Origin: Edwardsiella anguillarum ET080813
GTDB taxonomy: Bacteria > Pseudomonadota > Gammaproteobacteria > Enterobacterales > Enterobacteriaceae
NCBI RefSeq assembly: GCF_000264765.2
Contig: NZ_CP006664.1
Coordinates: 1,488,001-1,552,000 of the forward strand
Reading direction: 5' to 3'
DNA: 64,000 bases
Below the pieces are notes generated by a model, which did no database searches, was not told where the DNA came from, and was given only the letters and a program-made list of their open reading frames with translations. Below, one piece after another: positions 41,259-51,591 of this stretch; the first letter of the stretch is position 1, and each line of letters starts with the position of its first letter. The translations under genes were made by a program, and so were the position numbers.

Positions 41259-41523
41259 TATTGGCCGCCTGCTGATGCTGGGCGTATGGGGATTCATGCT
41301 GGCTAACCTGCTGCACGCGTTTCCGCGACCGCTGAACATCTTCGTCAACGTGGCGATGGTCTTTATGGTGCTGATGCACGGCCTGCAGGTCACCATGCTG
41401 AAGAGCACCCTACCGCTGGAGCAGCGCAAGCTCGGCTTTTGGCTGGAGCTGCGTATCTTTCTGTTCGGCGTATTTGAGCTGCTCGCCTGGCAAAAGAAAC
41501 AGCCGCCGCGCCCGAAGCAATAA
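41248..41523 (+). CDS. yhhL: YhhL, DUF1145 membrane protein
   Basis: A 91-residue small inner-membrane protein of the DUF1145 family, with about three hydrophobic segments (GRLLMLGVWGFMLANLL, FVNVAMVFMVLMHGL and IFLFGVFELLAW) and a short basic tail. It matches E. coli YhhL in position, directly after rsmD and overlapping it by 11 bases. GAGGAAG lies upstream of ATG 41248. Function unknown. Confidence 0.88.
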   Translation: MWINIGRLLMLGVWGFMLANLLHAFPRPLNIFVNVAMVFMVLMHGLQVTMLKSTLPLEQRKLGFWLELRIFLFGVFELLAWQKKQPPRPKQ

Positions 41524-41567
41524 GGCCGGCGCTCTAGGGCGCCGCGAAATACATCCCGGCGCGTGAC

Positions 41568-41924
41568 TTAAGCCGCATCGGGGGAAAAACCGACGAAGCG
41601 GGTGCCCTGCACGCGCAGCGTCCCCCGCATCCCGGGCGTCAGCGTCGCACAGTCACGCTCCGGCAGAGTAAAGCGCAGCGTCTCTCCTCCCCCCAGTGGC
41701 GTAAACTGAAGCGAATAACGTACCATTTCAGCGACGATCTCCTCCCGCTGGCGCGAGCGCAGCGGCGACGGCAGCGCACGCTTCTCCGTCAGGGTCGCCC
41801 GCAGCCTCTGCGGTGGCGCGGCATCGTTGGCGGCATCCTGGCGCCGCTGCTGAACAAAGCGCTGAGTCGCCAGCAACGCGATCGCGACCACCACGATGAT
41901 AAAAAACAGCGGCGGGCGTCCCAT
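41568..41924 (-). CDS. yhhM: YhhM, DUF2500 membrane-anchored protein
   Basis: A 118-residue protein (E. coli YhhM, 119 aa) with one N-terminal membrane anchor (PLFFIIVVVAIALLATQRF) followed by a soluble beta-rich domain containing RATLTEKRALPSP and GTLRVQGTRFVGF. It belongs to DUF2500; the function is unknown. It begins on the last base of the upstream DUF1820 gene, so the two are translationally coupled. Confidence 0.88.
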   Translation of the reverse strand: MGRPPLFFIIVVVAIALLATQRFVQQRRQDAANDAAPPQRLRATLTEKRALPSPLRSRQREEIVAEMVRYSLQFTPLGGGETLRFTLPERDCATLTPGMRGTLRVQGTRFVGFSPDAA

Positions 41925-42241
41925 CAGGGCTTCTTCCCGTTAAACAGCGGAAATACCGCCACGTTATCCGCCAGATCGGAGATACGGGCGCTGCCGCGCT
42001 CGGTCACGGCGTCGATACGGATCACCGCCTGAATCGGGATATAGCTGCGCGTCACACCGGCGAACTCACTCTTCAGCTTCTCTTCGCTCGGATCGACCAG
42101 CAGCGAGCCGTGGCTGTCAAAGACGAACTCCGCGATCTCAATAAAGCCAAACAGCGGACTCTGTATGATTTCCCGAACGTACAGCTGATAATTTTTTCCG
42201 TTATTCATGAACTGGATACGGTATAGCGGCTGACTGGACAT
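41924..42241 (-). CDS. DUF1820 family protein
   Basis: A 105-residue soluble protein whose sequence ([35 protein letters not shown] and [19 protein letters not shown]) is characteristic of the DUF1820 family found in various gamma-proteobacteria. E. coli K-12 has no gene at this position between yhhM and yhhN. It is in the same direction as yhhM and shares one base with it. Function unknown; the fold is probably a small beta barrel, which is only a guess from its alternating pattern. Confidence 0.82.
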   Translation of the reverse strand: MSSQPLYRIQFMNNGKNYQLYVREIIQSPLFGFIEIAEFVFDSHGSLLVDPSEEKLKSEFAGVTRSYIPIQAVIRIDAVTERGSARISDLADNVAVFPLFNGKKP

Positions 42242-42436
42242 GGTACGGCGTCGACTCCTCCGTTAAGACATTTAACACGATCCGCCCGACGGGCGCGCCC
42301 ACAGCCTAACATAGGGAGCATCGCCTTTGCATCGGCAGCGGGAAACCATTGTCGCTCCCGACGCCATCCCCTACACTCAGACCATGGACTCTTTGGCGCA
42401 CGGCGCCGATCCCCACACCCTAGGTTAGGAGGCTGC

Positions 42437-43063
42437 ATGAGTTGGGCATTTCTGGCGGTTCTATTTTCCGGCTGGCTGTACGTCGACGCCAGCTACCGTG
42501 GTCCAAGCTGGCAGCGCTGGCTATTTAAACCCCTGACCCTGCTGCTGCTGCTGCTGCTGGGCTGGAATGCGCCGCATCTGGGACCCGGCGGCTATTTCAT
42601 TCTGCTGGGCCTGCTGGCCACCCTGGCGGCGGATGCCTTGCTGCTGCTGCCGCGTGAGCGGATGCTGTATGCCATCGGCGCGCTGTTTCTCTCCCAGCTG
42701 CTGTATACCATCAGCTTTGCCAGCGCCATGACCCTGGCGCTGTACTGGCCGCCGCTGCTGATCCTGCTGGCCATCGGCGCAGTGCTGCTGGCCATCATCT
42801 GGGGCCCCCTGGAGACCCTGCGCTGGCCCGTGGTCACCTATGTGGCGATGATGCTGGTAATGGTGTGGATCGCCGGGGCCCAGTACTTCGTCCGCGGCGA
42901 CGATCAGGGATTCTCTCTGCTGCTCGGCGCCTGGCTGCTGCTGCTGGCCAACGCCGTCTGGCTTATCGACCGCTTCCGCACCCACTTCCGCGCCGCCGGC
43001 GCGCTCATCGCCTTCGGCTACTTCGTCGGGCACTTTCTGATCGTCCGCTCCCTGTATCTCTGA
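42437..43063 (+). CDS. yhhN: YhhN/TMEM86 family membrane protein
   Basis: A 208-residue polytopic membrane protein with about eight hydrophobic segments, of the YhhN family that includes animal TMEM86 lysoplasmalogenases. The conserved [17 protein letters not shown] and [12 protein letters not shown] segments and the C-terminal [16 protein letters not shown] are visible. TAGGAGGCTGC precedes ATG 42437. The bacterial role is not established. A hairpin follows at 43069. Confidence 0.88.
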   Translation: MSWAFLAVLFSGWLYVDASYRGPSWQRWLFKPLTLLLLLLLGWNAPHLGPGGYFILLGLLATLAADALLLLPRERMLYAIGALFLSQLLYTISFASAMTLALYWPPLLILLAIGAVLLAIIWGPLETLRWPVVTYVAMMLVMVWIAGAQYFVRGDDQGFSLLLGAWLLLLANAVWLIDRFRTHFRAAGALIAFGYFVGHFLIVRSLYL

Positions 43064-43068
43064 TTCGC

Positions 43069-43096
43069 CGCCGGCCTGCCTCGCGCGGGGCCGGCG
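43069..43096. terminator. hairpin between convergent yhhN and yiiM
   Basis: Arms CGCCGGCC and GGCCGGCG enclose a 12-base loop in the 33-base gap between the two stop codons. There is no T run; probably a shared, weak terminator. Confidence 0.5.
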
Positions 43097-43771
43097 CTAC
43101 CCCCGCCCGTACAAACGCCGGTTCATATCTTCAATGCGCCCGTGCAGTAGGCGATTCTGCAATGTCTTGCACCAGCTGGCGGAGAGCCCGGCGCAGGCCA
43201 GCAAGCGGCGGTACTCCGCTTCATCGAACGGCATGTGGAAAACAATGGCGATACACTGCGCCACGCTGATATCGCCGTTGCGTGACACCAGCTCCAGCGG
43301 GCAGCGATCGCCGACGCGCCCCTCCGCCACTACGCGATACAGCCAGCCACAGCGGCCGCTGTGCTGCATGTGCAGGGAGAGATCGCCTATCTCCATCATC
43401 TGATTCAGCTTGTAGCAAGGGGAGCGCGGCTGAGTCACCTGAATCAGCGCCTCGCCCCAGCGATAAATATCGCCGATAAAGACCGAGGCCTCATCCATCC
43501 CGGTGGTCGATAGGTTTTCACCGAAGACCGCGGCCTCAAAGCGCTCCGCCTGCTGCGGATACGCCTGACGCCAGTAGTCATAGTGCTCGCGCGGATAGTG
43601 ACACAGCGCCCGATCGGCGCCGCCGTGTACCCGCAATTCCGCCTGCTCATCCCCGGCCAGCCCCAGACGCAGCAGCGCCAGGGCATCGGTCATCTGACGC
43701 TTAACGATGGCGCTGCTTTTACCGCCGATAAAAGATGCACAGCGACCAACGTAGACTTCGGGATAGCGCAT
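43097..43771 (-). CDS. yiiM: YiiM, MOSC-domain protein
   Basis: A 224-residue MOSC-domain protein like E. coli YiiM (224 aa), a molybdenum-cofactor enzyme that takes part in detoxifying 6-N-hydroxylaminopurine. MOSC hallmarks are visible: DEQAELRVHGGADRALCHYP-type sequence (here LRVHGGADRALCHYPREHY), GENLSTTGMDE and the cofactor-binding Cys in QPRSPCYKLNQM. It stands beside the molybdenum-dependent formate dehydrogenase locus but is convergent with yhhN and probably separately transcribed. Confidence 0.92.
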   Translation of the reverse strand: MRYPEVYVGRCASFIGGKSSAIVKRQMTDALALLRLGLAGDEQAELRVHGGADRALCHYPREHYDYWRQAYPQQAERFEAAVFGENLSTTGMDEASVFIGDIYRWGEALIQVTQPRSPCYKLNQMMEIGDLSLHMQHSGRCGWLYRVVAEGRVGDRCPLELVSRNGDISVAQCIAIVFHMPFDEAEYRRLLACAGLSASWCKTLQNRLLHGRIEDMNRRLYGRG

Positions 43772-43873
43772 GACGATAGCTCCAGATGAGGGAAAAAGGA
43801 TGTGTCACCCGCCACTATAGCGGGCAACGGCGACGGAGAAAACCGCCGCGTGCCACGGCGCATGCGGCATGAC

Positions 43874-44698
43874 TCATACCGCGCGCAGGCGCTGAGGATG
43901 GGTGAAAATAGTCCCCTTGCCGGGGCGGCAGAACCCCACCAGCGTCAGGTTGCAGCGCTCAGCCACCTCAATAGCCAGGGTGGTGGCCGCGGAGACGGCG
44001 AACAGGATCTCCACCCCGCACATCGCCGCCTTCTGTACCATTTCATAGCTGGCGCGGCTGGACACCAGCGCCGCGCCGGCCTGCCACTCGGGCTGGCGGG
44101 CACGCAGGCCCAGCAGCTTGTCCAGCGCCACATGACGCCCTACGTCCTCGCAGCCGCCCTGCAGCGCGCCCCTCCCGTCAAGCCACGCGGCGGCGTGGGT
44201 ACAGCCGGTCAGGTTACCGATCGTCTGCACCTCGCGCAGACGCGCCAGCGCACCGTCCAGCGCAGCTAGATCGAAACGCTGGCTAAACGGCAGCGGCGCC
44301 AGCGGACGCAGCGCGTCGCCGATCTGCTCCACGCCGCACACGCCGCAGCCGGTGCGGCCGGCCAGTGAGCGACGGCGCGCCTTCAGCGCCATAAAACAGC
44401 GACTGGAAAGCTCTATCTGAACTTCCAGCCCATGGCAGGCCGCCTGAACCTCCATGCCGTAGATATCCTGCGGCGAACGGATGATCCCCTCTGACAGGGA
44501 GAAGCCCAGGGCAAACGCCTCCAGCTCTTTTGGCGACGCCATCATCACCACGTGGGAAATACCGTTATAGACCAGTGCGACCGGGACCTCGTTGGCGACC
44601 CAGTCAGGACGCTGCTCGCTCGGTTCGGTGCGCGACCAGACCGGAACGGTCGTCGCGCCGCACACGCTCTGCGGCAGTAGAGACGCTCTCTTATTCAC
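43874..44698 (-). CDS. fdhD: FdhD, sulfurtransferase for formate dehydrogenase maturation
   Basis: A 274-residue protein (E. coli FdhD, 277 aa) that transfers sulfur from IscS to the molybdenum cofactor, making formate dehydrogenases active. The essential Cys pair is in [12 protein letters not shown] near residue 120; [20 protein letters not shown] and [14 protein letters not shown] are conserved. The start is a GTG at 44698. It is divergent from the fdoGHI operon that it serves, the same arrangement as in E. coli. Confidence 0.96.
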   Translation of the reverse strand: MNKRASLLPQSVCGATTVPVWSRTEPSEQRPDWVANEVPVALVYNGISHVVMMASPKELEAFALGFSLSEGIIRSPQDIYGMEVQAACHGLEVQIELSSRCFMALKARRRSLAGRTGCGVCGVEQIGDALRPLAPLPFSQRFDLAALDGALARLREVQTIGNLTGCTHAAAWLDGRGALQGGCEDVGRHVALDKLLGLRARQPEWQAGAALVSSRASYEMVQKAAMCGVEILFAVSAATTLAIEVAERCNLTLVGFCRPGKGTIFTHPQRLRAV

Positions 44699-45071
44699 GT
44701 ACTATTCCCATCAAATTGACCGATAAGGGAAAAAACCAGCCCCCCTCGCCAGCCTCTATATCCATGACGATCAATTTTCACCGACATGACCGCCGCGTAG
44801 CGCAGTTCGACCGAAAGGGCAACCCAGTAATTTGAATCACATTACAAAAATGGAAAAAAGAAGCTAAAAACAGCGCATTTCCCTAGCAAAACGCACCCTG
44901 TTTTAAAACCTCTCATTAACATTTTAATATACTTTCATGGTACACTGCGAGTAGGGAAATAATACCCAAAAAAGCGACACGCAATAATAAACAATGAAAA
45001 GGAAACACACCGGCAGCTTCGGACCCGCCGGCGTATTTCAACAAACAATGTGGCTATTCGAGGAGCAATCC
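44699..45071 (+). promoter_or_regulatory. fdhD-fdoG divergent promoter region
   Basis: These 373 bases are AT-rich for this genome. Candidate -10 elements TAATAT and TACACT lie near 44928-44948, with TTAACA nearby as a possible -35. I see no good FNR site (TTGAT-N4-ATCAA), which fits the housekeeping fdo rather than the anaerobic, nitrate-induced fdn operon. A frame opening at 44994 runs in phase into fdoG but is not needed. Confidence 0.45.
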
Positions 45072-48000
45072 ATGCAAGTCAGCAGAAGACAATTCTTCAG
45101 GATCTGCGCTGGCGGTATGGCAGGAACAACGGCAGCGGTGCTGGGCTTCGCCCCGTCGCTGGCTTTGGCGCAAACCCGGCAGTACAAGCTACTGCGCGCC
45201 AAAGAAACCCGTAATACCTGTACATACTGTTCCGTTGGCTGTGGGCTGTTGATGTACAGCCTGGGGGATGGAGCCAAAAACGCAAAGGAGAATATTTTTC
45301 ATATTGAAGGGGATCCGGATCATCCGGTAAACCGCGGCGCGCTGTGTCCGAAGGGCGCCGGTCTCCTCGATTTTATCCACAGCGAATCCCGACTGCAGTA
45401 TCCGGAATACCGTGCGCCCGGCTCCAACGTCTGGCAGCGCCTCAGCTGGGATGAGGCCTTTACCCGCATCGCGCGCCTGATCAAGCAGGACCGCGACGCC
45501 AACTTCATCGCCACCAACGATCAGGGCGTCACCGTCAACCGCTGGTTGAGTACCGGGATGCTGTGCGCCTCGGCCTCCAGCAACGAAACTGGCTACCTGA
45601 CGCAAAAATTCAGCCGTTCACTGGGGATGCTGGCAGTCGATAACCAAGCACGTGTCTGACACGGACCAACGGTAGCAAGTCTTGCTCCAACATTTGGTCG
45701 CGGTGCCATGACTAACCACTGGGTCGACATCAAGAACGCCAACCTGATCGTGGTGATGGGCGGTAACGCCGCCGAAGCCCACCCGGTCGGCTTTCGCTGG
45801 GCGATGGAAGCCAAGATCCATAACAACGCCAAGCTGATCGTTATCGATCCGCGCTTTACCCGCACCGCCTCTGTGGCCGATTTCTATACCCCGATCCGCT
45901 CGGGCACCGATATCGCCTTCCTCTCCGGTGTGCTGCTCTATCTGATCGATAACCACAAGATCAACGCCGAGTATGTGAAGAACTACACCAACGCCAGCCT
46001 GCTGGTGCGGGAGGACTTTGCCTTTGAGGATGGCCTGTTCAGCGGCTACGACGCCGAGAAGCGCCGTTACGATAAGAGTAGCTGGAACTACCAGCTGGAC
46101 GAACAGGGCTTCGCCAAACGCGACGATACCCTGCAGGATCCCCGTTGCGTATGGAATCTGCTGCGGAGCCACGTGTCACGCTACACCCCAGAGGTAGTCG
46201 AAAATCTGTGCGGCACCCCGCGCGCCGACTTCCTCCAGGTGTGTGAATACATCGCCGAGACTAGCGCGCCGGACAAGACCACCTCCTTCCTGTACGCTCT
46301 GGGCTGGACCCAGCATACGGTCGGCGCGCAAAACATCCGTACCATGGCGATGATCCAGCTGCTGCTAGGCAACATGGGAATGGCCGGCGGCGGCGTCAAC
46401 GCCCTGCGCGGTCACTCTAACATTCAAGGGTTGACCGACCTGGGGCTTCTCTCCACCAGCCTGCCGGGCTACCTGAGCCTGCCGTCGGAGAAACAACCGG
46501 ATCTCGCCAGCTACCTGGCCGCCACCACCCCGAAGCCGACCCTGCCCGGTCAGGTCAACTACTGGGGCAATACGCCCAAGTTCTTCGTCAGCCTGATGAA
46601 GTCCTTCTATGGCGATAAGGCGCAGGCGCAAAACAGCTGGGGGTTTGACTGGCTGCCCAAGTGGGACAAGGGCTATGACGTCCTACAGTATTTCGAGATG
46701 ATGTCGCAGGGTAAGGTCAACGGCTATATCTGTCAGGGCTTTAACCCGGTCGCCTCGTTCCCGAACAAAAACAAAGTAATCGACTGTCTCTCCAAGCTGA
46801 AGTTCCTGGTGACCATCGATCCGTTGAACACCGAGACCGCCAGCTTCTGGCAGAATCACGGTGAGCTGAACGCGGTCGATCCATCCACCATTCAGACCGA
46901 GGTGTTCCGCCTGCCATCGACCTGCTTCGCCGAGGAGGAGGGTTCTATCGTCAACTCGGGCCGCTGGCTGCAGTGGCACTGGAAAGGCGCCGATGCGCCG
47001 GGGATCGCCCGTAACGACGGCGAGATCCTCTCCGGGATCTTCCTACGTCTGCGCGAGATGTACGCCAAAGAGGGCGGCGCGCTGCCGGAGGCGGTGCTCA
47101 ACATGTCCTGGGACTATCTAACGCCGGAAAACCCACATCCGGAAGAGGTGGCTCGGGAGAACAATGGCCGGGCGCTGGCCGATCTGACCGATCCGGTCAG
47201 CGGCGCAGTGATCGTCAAGAAGGGACAGCAGCTCAGCTCCTTCGCCCAGCTGCGCGACGACGGCAGCACCGCCAGCGGCTGCTGGATCTTCGCCGGGAGC
47301 TGGACCGAAGCAGGCAACCAGATGGCGCGCCGCGACAACAGCGACCCCTCCGGCCTGGGTAACACCCTTGGCTGGGCCTGGGCCTGGCCGCTTAACCGTC
47401 GCATCCTGTACAACCGCGCCTCGGCCGATCCGGCAGGGAAACCCTGGGATCCCAAGCGCGAGCTGCTGCACTGGGACGGCGCCAAGTGGGTCGGCATCGA
47501 TATCCCGGACTACAGCAATGCCCCGCCCAACAGCGGCGTCGGGCCGTTCATCATGCAGCCAGAGGGGATGGGGCGCCTGTTCGCCATCGACAAGATGGCC
47601 GAAGGCCCATTCCCGGAGCACTATGAGCCGTTCGAAACGCCGCTGGGCACCAACCCGCTGCACCCCAACGTGGTCTCCAACCCGGCGGCGCGCGTCTTCA
47701 AGGACGACCTGGCGCAGATGGGCAAGGCGGAGCAGTTCCCCTACGTCGGCACCACGTACCGTCTGACCGAGCACTTCCACTACTGGACCAAGCATGCGCT
47801 GTTGAATGCGATCATCCAACCGGAGCAGTTCGTCGAAATCGGTGAGCGGCTGGCCAGCAGTAAGGGCATTGCCAACGGGGATACGGTAAAGGTCAGCTCC
47901 AACCGCGGCTATATCAAGGCCAAGGCGGTAGTCACCAAGCGCATCCGTACCCTGCAGGTCAACGGTAAGGCGGTCGATACCATCGGGATCCCGATCCACT

Positions 48001-48122
48001 GGGGCTACCTGGGCGTGGCGCGTCCCGGCTTCCTGGCCAACACGCTGACGCCGTTTGTCGGCGATGCCAATACGCAGACGCCGGAGTACAAGGCGTTCCT
48101 GGTTAACGTGGAAAAGGTGTAA
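45072..48122 (+). CDS. fdoG: formate dehydrogenase-O major subunit FdoG (selenoprotein)
   Basis: The molybdopterin catalytic subunit that oxidises formate to CO2 in the periplasm. The frame is 1016 residues, the same as E. coli FdoG, if the UGA at 45657-45659 is read as selenocysteine at residue 196. Upstream are a twin-arginine signal (SRRQFF, cleaved after LALA near residue 33) and an iron-sulfur Cys set beginning CTYCSVGCG; the sequence continues past the UGA with HGPTVASLAPTFGRGAMTNHWVDI. It is not a pseudogene: the bases after the UGA fold as a bacterial SECIS hairpin. AGGAG precedes ATG 45072. fdoH follows after 12 bases. Confidence 0.97.
45657..45693 (+). promoter_or_regulatory. selenocysteine UGA with SECIS element in fdoG
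   Basis: After the UGA, the segment GGTAGCA-AGTCT-TGCTCC (45671-45688) forms an apical stem with a bulged U and a 5-base loop, closely resembling the fdnG and fdhF SECIS elements bound by SelB (loop GGUCU in E. coli, AGUCU here). It directs selenocysteine insertion. Confidence 0.88.
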
Positions 48123-48134
48123 CGGAGGCTAACC

Positions 48135-49088
48135 ATGTCACTGCAATCCCAAGACATTATTAAGCGTTCGGCCACCAATTCCCTGACGCCGCCCCCCAAC
48201 GGGCGCAATCACCAGGAGGAAGTGGCCAAGCTGATCGACGTGACCACCTGCGTCGGCTGTAAAGCCTGCCAGGTAGGCTGTTCAGAGTGGAACGATATCC
48301 GGGATGAGGTCGGACACTGCGTCGGGGTGTATGACAACCCCGCCGATCTGAGCGCCAAGTCCTGGACGGTGATGCGCTTCTCGGAGGTCGAGGAAAACGG
48401 CAAGCTGGAGTGGCTGATCCGTAAGGATGGCTGCATGCACTGCGCCGATCCGGGCTGCCTGAAGGCCTGTCCGTCGGCGGGCGCCATCATCCAGTACGCC
48501 AACGGTATCGTCGACTTCCAGTCCGAGCACTGCATAGGCTGCGGCTACTGCATCGCCGGCTGCCCGTTCAACGTGCCGCGCATGAATCCGGAAGACAAAC
48601 GGGTGTACAAGTGCACTCTGTGCGTCGACCGCGTCGCCGTCGGTCAGGAGCCGGCCTGCGTCAAAACCTGTCCGACCGGCGCCATCCACTTTGGCACCAA
48701 GGCGGCGATGAAGACGCTGGCGGCCGAGCGCATCAGCGAGCTGCAGGGGCGCGGCTTCACCGATGCCGGTCTGTACGATCCGCCGGGCGTCGGCGGCACC
48801 CACGTGATGTATGTGCTGCACCATGCCGACCGACCCGAGCTGTACCACGGGCTGCCGAAGGATCCGCATATCGATACCCCCATCACGCTGTGGAAGGATG
48901 TGCTCAAGCCGGTCGCCTTCGCCGGTTTTATCGCTACCTTTATCGGGCTGCTGTACCACTACATCGCCGTCGGCCCTAACACGGAGGACGAAGACGATCA
49001 CGACGATACGCCGCGGGGGAACGTTGACGGGCAGGAGCATAGCCAGAAGCAAGGACATGCAGAGGAGAATCACCATGAGCAAAAATAA
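48135..49088 (+). CDS. fdoH: formate dehydrogenase-O iron-sulfur subunit FdoH
   Basis: A 317-residue electron-transfer subunit (E. coli FdoH, 300 aa). Four Cys clusters for [4Fe-4S] centres are visible, starting [14 protein letters not shown], then [31 protein letters not shown] and [23 protein letters not shown] in part. A single C-terminal membrane helix ([18 protein letters not shown]) anchors it on the periplasmic face. The tail after the helix is longer than usual and rich in Asp, Glu and His. It passes electrons from FdoG to the cytochrome FdoI and overlaps fdoI by 14 bases. Confidence 0.97.
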   Translation: MSLQSQDIIKRSATNSLTPPPNGRNHQEEVAKLIDVTTCVGCKACQVGCSEWNDIRDEVGHCVGVYDNPADLSAKSWTVMRFSEVEENGKLEWLIRKDGCMHCADPGCLKACPSAGAIIQYANGIVDFQSEHCIGCGYCIAGCPFNVPRMNPEDKRVYKCTLCVDRVAVGQEPACVKTCPTGAIHFGTKAAMKTLAAERISELQGRGFTDAGLYDPPGVGGTHVMYVLHHADRPELYHGLPKDPHIDTPITLWKDVLKPVAFAGFIATFIGLLYHYIAVGPNTEDEDDHDDTPRGNVDGQEHSQKQGHAEENHHEQK

Positions 49089-49725
49089 TCTGATCCTGCG
49101 CACCCGGTTTATTGACCGGGCGTGTCACTGGACGGTGGTGATCTGCTTCTTCCTGGTCGCGCTATCCGGGATAGCGCTGTTCTTCCCCACGCTACAGTGG
49201 CTGACTGAAACCTTCGGAACACCGCAGATGGGGCGGATTCTGCACCCCTTCTTCGGCGTGCTGATCTTTGTTACCCTGCTGGTTATGTTCTTCCGCTTCG
49301 TAAGGCATAACCTGTTCGAACGCCAGGATATTCCCTGGTTTAAGGGGATCATTGAGGTGCTGAAGGGCAACGAGCACCTGGTGGCGCGCGTGGGTAAATA
49401 TAACCCAGGGCAGAAAGCGATGTTCTGGAGCATCATGAGCCTGATCCTGGTGCTGCTGATCACCGGCATCATCATCTGGCGCCCCTACTTCGCCGATCGC
49501 TTCCCGATCCCGCTGGTGCGCTACTCGCTGCTGCTGCACGCCGTCGCCGCCATCGTGCTGATCCATGCCATCCTGATCCATATCTACATGGCATTTTGGG
49601 TCAAAGGCTCGATCAAAGGGATGGTGGAAGGCAAGGTCAGCCGTCGCTGGGCCAGAAAACACCACCCGCGCTGGCTAGAGGAAGTGGAAGAAAAGGAGGC
49701 CCAGTCCGGTAAGAAGCCGGGCTGA
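49075..49725 (+). CDS. fdoI: formate dehydrogenase-O cytochrome b556 subunit FdoI
   Basis: A 216-residue four-helix membrane cytochrome b (E. coli FdoI, 211 aa) that passes electrons to quinone. Haem-ligand histidines are expected in the first helix ([12 protein letters not shown]), the second ([13 protein letters not shown]) and the fourth ([20 protein letters not shown]). I use ATG 49075, which has AGAGGAG upstream inside fdoH and gives the family start [16 protein letters not shown]; a longer frame from 48811 overlaps fdoH heavily and is rejected. Confidence 0.96.
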   Translation: MSKNNLILRTRFIDRACHWTVVICFFLVALSGIALFFPTLQWLTETFGTPQMGRILHPFFGVLIFVTLLVMFFRFVRHNLFERQDIPWFKGIIEVLKGNEHLVARVGKYNPGQKAMFWSIMSLILVLLITGIIIWRPYFADRFPIPLVRYSLLLHAVAAIVLIHAILIHIYMAFWVKGSIKGMVEGKVSRRWARKHHPRWLEEVEEKEAQSGKKPG

Positions 49726-49738
49726 TCCCCCATTCTGT

Positions 49739-49777
49739 CGCGGACTCCCGTCGTCTCTCGGGCGGCGGGAGTCCGCG
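49739..49777. repeat. 12-bp perfect inverted repeat between fdoI and fdhE
   Basis: CGCGGACTCCCG (49739-49750) is exactly complementary to CGGGAGTCCGCG (49766-49777) around a 15-base loop. There is no T run. It probably reduces read-through from the very abundant fdoGHI message into fdhE, or protects the 3' end. Confidence 0.6.
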
Positions 49778-49807
49778 ATGTATTCACAACACATCAGACG
49801 AAACCCT

Positions 49808-50734
49808 ATGAGCATTCGAATTCATCCCCAGGAGCAGATCGACGCCGAACGTCGCGCAGGCGCGCTGGGACCGATCGCACCGCTGCTGCTGCCTAACCTG
49901 CAGCGACTGTACAGCCAGCGCGCAGAGCGCCTGCGCACGCTGGCAGGCGGGCACCCGCTAGCCGACTACCTGTGCTTTGCCGCCACACTGGCCGACGCGC
50001 AGCAGCAGGCGCTGTTCGATAACCCGCTAACGCTGGATCTGGCGCCGATCGTCGCCAACGCCGCCGCCAACGGCTCCCCGCCGCTGGCAACGCAAACCTT
50101 CGCCCGGACACCCCACTGGCAGCGGCTGCTGCTGGCCATCATCGCCGAGCTGCGTCCCCAGGCGCCGGCGCACGTCCTGCCGGTGCTGGAGGGACTAGAG
50201 AAGTGCGCCGCCGGTGAGCGCGAGGCGCTGGCCGGCGCCCTATTGGCGGGCGACTACGCCGCCGTCGGCAGCGACAGGGCGCTGTTCCTATGGGCCGCCC
50301 TCTCGCTTTACTGGGCCCAAATGGCCAGCCAGCTGCCCGGACGAGCGCAGGCGGAGTACGGCGAACAGCGCCATGTTTGCCCGGTGTGCGGCAGTATGCC
50401 GGTCAGCAGCGTCGTGCACATCGGCGGTAGCAACGGACTGCGCTATCTGCACTGCGGTCTGTGCGAAAGCGAATGGCATATGGTGCGCGTGAAGTGCAGT
50501 AACTGCGAGGAGAGCCGTGATCTGAGCTATTGGTCGCTGGAGAGCGAGCAGGCGGCGGTAAAGGCCGAGAGCTGCGGCGACTGCGGCAGCTATCTGAAAA
50601 TCCTATACCAGGAAAAAGACAGCGGCATCGATGCCGTGGCCGACGATCTCGCCACGCTGCTGTTGGATGCCAAAATGGAAGAGGCGGGCTTCGCCCGCAG
50701 CAGTCTTAACCCCTTCCTGTTCCCCGGAGAATAA
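49808..50734 (+). CDS. fdhE: FdhE, formate dehydrogenase accessory protein
   Basis: A 308-residue cytoplasmic protein (E. coli FdhE, 309 aa) needed for formate dehydrogenase maturation; it binds the catalytic subunits before Tat export. Its C-terminal half has the rubredoxin-like Cys pairs CPVCGS, CGLC, CSNC and CGDCGSY. ATG 49808 gives the usual [11 protein letters not shown] start; an in-frame ATG at 49778 adds ten residues overlapping the inverted repeat. Same strand as fdoGHI. Confidence 0.96.
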   Translation: MSIRIHPQEQIDAERRAGALGPIAPLLLPNLQRLYSQRAERLRTLAGGHPLADYLCFAATLADAQQQALFDNPLTLDLAPIVANAAANGSPPLATQTFARTPHWQRLLLAIIAELRPQAPAHVLPVLEGLEKCAAGEREALAGALLAGDYAAVGSDRALFLWAALSLYWAQMASQLPGRAQAEYGEQRHVCPVCGSMPVSSVVHIGGSNGLRYLHCGLCESEWHMVRVKCSNCEESRDLSYWSLESEQAAVKAESCGDCGSYLKILYQEKDSGIDAVADDLATLLLDAKMEEAGFARSSLNPFLFPGE

Positions 50735-50742
50735 GACTCGGT

Positions 50743-50763
50743 GCCGGGCGCAGCGCGCCCGGC
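50743..50763. terminator. hairpin between convergent fdhE and yigL
   Basis: GCCGGGCGC and GCGCCCGGC form a perfect 9-bp stem with an AGC loop in the 43-base gap between the stop codons. No T run is present, so the terminator strength is uncertain. Confidence 0.6.
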
Positions 50764-50777
50764 CATTCCGCTTCCGC

Positions 50778-51575
50778 TTACAGGTACATCTTACGCAGAT
50801 AGTGCGGTACCGCATCGTCCGCGTTACTGCCGATCACTGCCATCTGCGGCAGCAGATCCTTCAGGCGCTGATGCGCATCAGCCATGATGCACCCCTTGCC
50901 CGCCATGCTCAGCATCTCCATGTCATTCATGCCGTCGCCAAAGGCGATGCAGTCTTTCAGACCATAGCCCAAACGGTGCGCCACAAACTCCAGCGCATGC
51001 CCCTTCGACACCCCACCGGCCATCACTTCCAGACAGGTGGGCAGAGAGAAGCTGACGTTCACCCGATCGCCCCAGCGGGCATTGATCGCCTCCTCCAGCG
51101 GCAGCAGCCGATCGTGATCGGCGCAGGTGTAATAGACCTTACAGATGCCGTCCGTCGGCAGCATCGCCGGCTCAAAGACATGGTAATGGAACACCGACTC
51201 CTGGAAGAACGCCCGCTGAGCGGGATCCTCCCGGTTCATAAACCAGTCATCGTTACGGTAAACGTTGGTCAGGATCTGCGGATCGTCGTGCACGATCGAG
51301 AAGAGATCGCGGGCGATATCGGGATCCACGTTGTGGCTGAAGATCGACTCACCTAGCGGGTCGTGCACCCGGGCTCCGTTGGAGGTGATCATAAACGCCT
51401 TGATCCCCAGGCTGTCGCGCACCTGCGCGATATCGATATGGTGACGCCCGGTGGCGAAGACGAAGTGCACCCCTTTCTGGGTCAACAGGCGCAGAGTTTC
51501 CCGGGCAAAGGGTGTCAGGGTATGAGCGGGCGACAGCAGGGTGCCGTCCATATCCGAAGCTACGATATGATACAT
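50778..51575 (-). CDS. yigL: YigL, HAD-family sugar/pyridoxal phosphatase
   Basis: A 265-residue HAD-superfamily Cof-type phosphatase (E. coli YigL, 266 aa), active on pyridoxal phosphate and sugar phosphates. Motif I is ASDMDGTLLSP at the N-terminus, motif II ITSNGARV, and motifs III-IV are GVSKGHALE and CIAFGDGMNDMEML. I use ATG 51575, which gives the family start MYHIVASD; the reading from 51611 overlaps pldB. It lies 16 bases downstream of pldB, the same pair as in E. coli, where yigL translation aids survival of sugar-phosphate stress. Confidence 0.95.
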   Translation of the reverse strand: MYHIVASDMDGTLLSPAHTLTPFARETLRLLTQKGVHFVFATGRHHIDIAQVRDSLGIKAFMITSNGARVHDPLGESIFSHNVDPDIARDLFSIVHDDPQILTNVYRNDDWFMNREDPAQRAFFQESVFHYHVFEPAMLPTDGICKVYYTCADHDRLLPLEEAINARWGDRVNVSFSLPTCLEVMAGGVSKGHALEFVAHRLGYGLKDCIAFGDGMNDMEMLSMAGKGCIMADAHQRLKDLLPQMAVIGSNADDAVPHYLRKMYL

Positions 51576-51591
51576 AGAGTATGTTCTAACC

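Noticed and set aside
45072-45659. fdoG as a pseudogene split by a stop codon
   Set aside because: The stop is UGA at the conserved selenocysteine position, followed by a SECIS hairpin, and the frame continues intact to 48122.
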